From NCBI GenBank assembly GCA_007135435.1, contig SLIW01000518.1, positions 1 to 6,841 on the forward strand: a stretch of 6,841 nucleotides of DNA. The letters are read 5' to 3'. This stretch comes from Natronomonas sp. (GTDB taxonomy: Archaea > Halobacteriota > Halobacteria > Halobacteriales > Haloarculaceae). Below the pieces are notes generated by a model, which was not told where the DNA came from, did not search any database, and saw only the letters and a program-made list of their open reading frames with translations. Position numbers and translations under genes: made by a program. This document shows, one piece after another, positions 5,395-6,841 of this stretch (position 1 is the stretch's first letter; each line of letters opens with the position of its first letter).

Positions 5395-5946
5395 TTAGTC
5401 GTGTTTCCGCGCGCTCAGCGACGTACTCTTCAGGCCGTACCGCCGGCACACGTCACGGTCCCGATCGATTCGGGACTCCCACTCCCGGTTCTCCCGATAC
5501 TCGATCATCTCGAAGGCGGCGGCTTCGATCGCGTCCACATAGGCGATCGCGTCCAGCACACCACCGGTCCCCGCAGCCCAGCACCCGGCATCCGTCCCGA
5601 TGCGCTTCGGGAGCATCTCCGCGGCAACGAGCTCCGAGATGGTCAGCCGGCTATATGGAGCCAGCACTCGACGCGCCTGCCGGTGCACCCGTTCCTTCCG
5701 GGCGGAAACCGCGATCGTACCGTTCTCGAGCACCACATCCAACGGGCCGTTCTCGAACGGGAGCCCCTCGATGGAGCTCTGTCCGAACGACGCGACTCGA
5801 TCCAGGACATCGGACAGGGAGCCGCGTCGCTCCCCTAACTCGCGGCTCGTTTCGAAGAGAGATGCCTCGTCGGGCACTGCCGACACCGTCCGGTAGACCA
5901 CCTCGATCTCGTGTTCTAGTTCGCGTTCGTCGAGTCCAGTTACCAT
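5395..5946 (-). CDS. Unrecognised 183-aa protein, first gene of an operon with the Tat cupin
   Basis: A soluble, mixed-charge protein that I cannot assign to a family. The N-terminal part (5-55) looks helical and acidic (LDERELEHEIEVVYRTV, SLFETSRELGERRGSL). A middle section contains a likely beta hairpin (PLDVVLENGTIAVSARKERV, 68-87). Residues 126-160 form an Ala/Glu-rich helix (GTGGVLDAIAYVDAIEAAAF and onward). The last 25 residues are basic. Two cysteines (122, 167) are present, with no CxxC motif and no signal or membrane segment. The ATG at 5946 is the first usable start: the in-frame upstream stretch stays open to a TGA near 6052 but has no ATG, GTG or TTG. Its stop (TAA TAG) is 11 bases before the next start. 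The predicted transcript has a leader of about 100 bases, unusually long for a haloarchaeon, which leaves room for control. The protein could be a haloarchaea-specific family; the assignment as coding rests on length, composition and operon spacing. Confidence 0.7.
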   Translation of the reverse strand: MVTGLDERELEHEIEVVYRTVSAVPDEASLFETSRELGERRGSLSDVLDRVASFGQSSIEGLPFENGPLDVVLENGTIAVSARKERVHRQARRVLAPYSRLTISELVAAEMLPKRIGTDAGCWAAGTGGVLDAIAYVDAIEAAAFEMIEYRENREWESRIDRDRDVCRRYGLKSTSLSARKHD

Positions 5947-6043
5947 GTAGTCCCTCGTTCCTTGGCTTCCACCCGAGGCGTTCCACCCGTTCGCCCAGTT
6001 TCGCCGGTTCGCCGGCAGCGTGGGTTCGACTGACGTGGTGCAA

Positions 6044-6064
6044 CGTATTCTTCAGTGGAATACG
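6044..6064. promoter_or_regulatory. Inverted repeat over the predicted transcription start; candidate repressor operator
   Basis: CGTATTC (6044-6050) and GAATACG (6058-6064) are perfect inverted 7-mers separated by TTCAGTG. Immediately to the right is the minus-strand TATA-like element at 6066-6075, which would start transcription at about 6044. A bound dimer here would block the leftward operon. The spacer plus right arm contains CAGTGGAA, also found in the core of archaeal origin recognition boxes, so a replication role cannot be dismissed. Confidence 0.45.
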
Positions 6065-6065
6065 C

Positions 6066-6075
6066 AATAAATAAT
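6066..6075 (-). promoter_or_regulatory. TATA-like element for the leftward operon
   Basis: On the minus strand this is ATTATTTATT, a ten-base run without G or C. It is the best-placed promoter upstream of the gene starting at 5946, giving a start near 6044 and a leader of about 100 bases. It is sandwiched between the inverted repeat and the 28-bp direct repeats. Confidence 0.5.
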
Positions 6076-6076
6076 C

Positions 6077-6160
6077 CCTGAAATCTATATACCTAAATGC
6101 ACGGACTGAACTGCATTTACCTAAGGTAGCCCACTGAACTGTGGATACCTAAACCCGGTG
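6077..6160. repeat. Three direct repeats at an exact 28-bp period (iteron-like or activator sites)
   Basis: Three units start at 6077, 6105 and 6133. Every unit has CTGAA at positions 2-6 and TACCTAA at positions 14-20. The second and third also share ACTGAACTG (6105-6113 and 6133-6141), giving 16 of 20 identical bases. The last eight bases of each 28-bp unit are not conserved. No further copy is found one period to either side. The array begins directly beyond the TATA-like element of the leftward operon, the usual place for an archaeal activator. The AT-rich flank and adjacent inverted repeat would also fit a plasmid-type origin, but no replication gene is in view. Confidence 0.8.
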
Positions 6161-6684
6161 GAAGGTCACACAGCGTGTCGCTCCCCCGAATCTCGCGTAC
6201 TCTTGGGACTCGGGTTGCTGTCAGCTACGCGACGGTCCCGATTGGAGCCTCACACTGGCACGTATCGGTTGGGGCCACAGTATCGAAGGACCTGGGCGGC
6301 CCGGGCTGGGATTCACCAGAAGGCGTTCGAACTAGTGGGCCAGAAGAGCGAGGTGGCGGCGACATCGTGCTGTGGGGATCATGCCGTTACCGTAGCCGTG
6401 CCTGAAACTTGGCTCGAGCACGACACCGAGCACACGAGACGATGTGCCCGAAGGGTCGCTGCTCACTGATCGTAAGGAACGCATCTTTCGAGCTCTCGAG
6501 AACAGTTCCACGGACGTCCGCCTCGGTGGTGAGAGTGCACCTTACCACATGGATGAAATCGAGGGACAAGGCGATACGTACCGACGGCGAAGGGAGCATA
6601 CTGCACAGCACCAGGTGCCTGTCGGGACGAGCGCGTTCGCGCCAGGCCGCGCTCGTCACGGATCGAAGCGCCGGGAGACGAACC
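6161..6684. other. Long stretch without a supported gene
   Basis: This stretch runs between the repeat array and the right-edge regulator. Several overlapping frames are open, but none has the acidic composition and third-position G/C preference of the other genes. The frame from 6158 to 6469 contains a short TGTYRLGPQ-type segment vaguely like an IclR winged helix. The frame from 6444 begins MPEGSLLTDRKERIFRALEN, which looks like a small DNA-binding protein start, but both then degenerate. This may be decayed coding DNA or long regulatory sequence. Confidence 0.4.
6626..6657. promoter_or_regulatory. 10-bp perfect inverted repeat upstream of the right-edge regulator
   Basis: GACGAGCGCG (6626-6635) and CGCGCTCGTC (6648-6657) are perfect inverted copies separated by 12 bases. 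They end 27 bases before the ATG at 6685. As DNA this could be a self-regulation operator of the winged-helix protein; as RNA it would be a stable hairpin just ahead of the Shine-Dalgarno. Neither role is proven. Confidence 0.45.
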
Positions 6685-6841
6685 ATGACTCGTCAGGACC
6701 GTCACGACCCCGCCGAACCGCCCGCAGTGCGTGATTCCCACGATCAGCACGGTATTGCTGATTCGATGGGATCGCCCGAACCCGTCGGGCTGTCGCCCGA
6801 GGAGGCGTTCAGCCTCCTGGGTCACAGGACTCGACTAGAGA
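6685..6841 (+). CDS. Probable winged-helix transcriptional regulator, N-terminal part only
   Basis: The reading frame from the ATG at 6685 is open to the window edge (52 complete codons). The first 30 residues form a polar, His/Asp-rich leader. Then comes GLSPEEAFSLLGHRTRLE (residues 35-52), which matches the opening helix of the ArsR-like winged-helix regulators abundant in haloarchaea, usually continuing as an 'xILRAL' helix. GGGAG at 6673-6677 is a Shine-Dalgarno seven bases before the ATG, supporting this start. A second ATG (6766, residue 28) is possible but lacks one. The recognition helix and any effector domain lie outside the window, so the ligand and target are unknown. The inverted repeat just upstream could be its own operator. 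Confidence 0.72.
   Translation, partial: MTRQDRHDPAEPPAVRDSHDQHGIADSMGSPEPVGLSPEEAFSLLGHRTRLE

Noticed and set aside
5950..6069. Short start-less plus-strand frame ending ILQWNTQ-stop that reads like a protein C-terminus
   Set aside because: It follows a TAG, has no start codon and is antisense to an operon leader. I could not tie it to any transposase or other family, so it is too short to call a gene remnant.
4959..6074. 371-codon plus-strand frame opposite the exported cupin and the unknown gene
   Set aside because: It is Ser/Arg/Pro low complexity and antisense to a cupin with a Tat signal and full motif 2.
6158..6469. 103-codon plus-strand frame with faint IclR-like features
   Set aside because: The resemblance is limited to a few residues (YRLG and spacing), with no acidic bias and no continuous domain.
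1..6841. tRNA, rRNA, insertion sequence ends or defence genes
   Set aside because: I saw no cloverleaf with a T-loop motif, no rRNA-like stretch, no transposase motif or paired terminal repeats with target duplication, and no nuclease, helicase or toxin domain among the supported genes.

Overview
The window looks like chromosome or large-replicon DNA from a halophilic archaeon (class Halobacteria). The sequence is GC-rich with strong G/C preference at third codon positions. The proteins are rich in Asp/Glu, and most genes have a TATA-like element 25-40 bases before the start codon and little or no Shine-Dalgarno. The acidic GNAT protein with a winged-helix head and the Tat-exported cupin with an acidic linker also fit this group. 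The organism assignment is inference from composition and protein style.

Layout. Positions 1-105 hold a 16-bp tandem repeat that enters from outside the window. A small cytoplasmic cupin (221-562, +) follows, preceded by a 16-bp perfect palindrome and a TATA-like box. Convergent to it is the largest gene (804-2327, -), a two-domain protein: an N-terminal flavodoxin-fold NAD(P)H:quinone oxidoreductase joined to a C-terminal UbiA/MenA-type membrane prenyltransferase. A 332-bp divergent intergenic region separates it from an unrecognised acidic protein with an 18-residue internal repeat (2660-3445, +). Next is a GNAT acetyltransferase with an N-terminal winged-helix-like segment (3683-4414, +). 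After a 303-bp spacer comes a leftward pair: an unrecognised 183-aa protein (5395-5946, -) and, 11 bases downstream, a Tat-exported cupin (4718-5383, -), probably one transcript.

Upstream of that pair lies the most structured non-coding DNA in the window. From 6044 to about 6152 there is an inverted repeat over the predicted transcription start, an AT-rich TATA-like element, and three direct repeats at an exact 28-bp period. No convincing gene was found from there to 6684. A 10-bp perfect inverted repeat then precedes the start of a probable winged-helix regulator (6685 onward), which runs off the right edge.

How the genes may work together. The quinone reductase-prenyltransferase fusion would let one polypeptide reduce a quinone-type aromatic and prenylate it at the membrane, as in respiratory quinone or related lipid synthesis. 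The cupins, acetyltransferase and unknown genes show no clear pathway link to it. The strongest items for a second look are the fusion enzyme, the 28-bp repeat array in front of the unknown-cupin operon, and the 18-residue repeat protein. No complete new multi-gene system (defence, secretion or mobile element) could be demonstrated.
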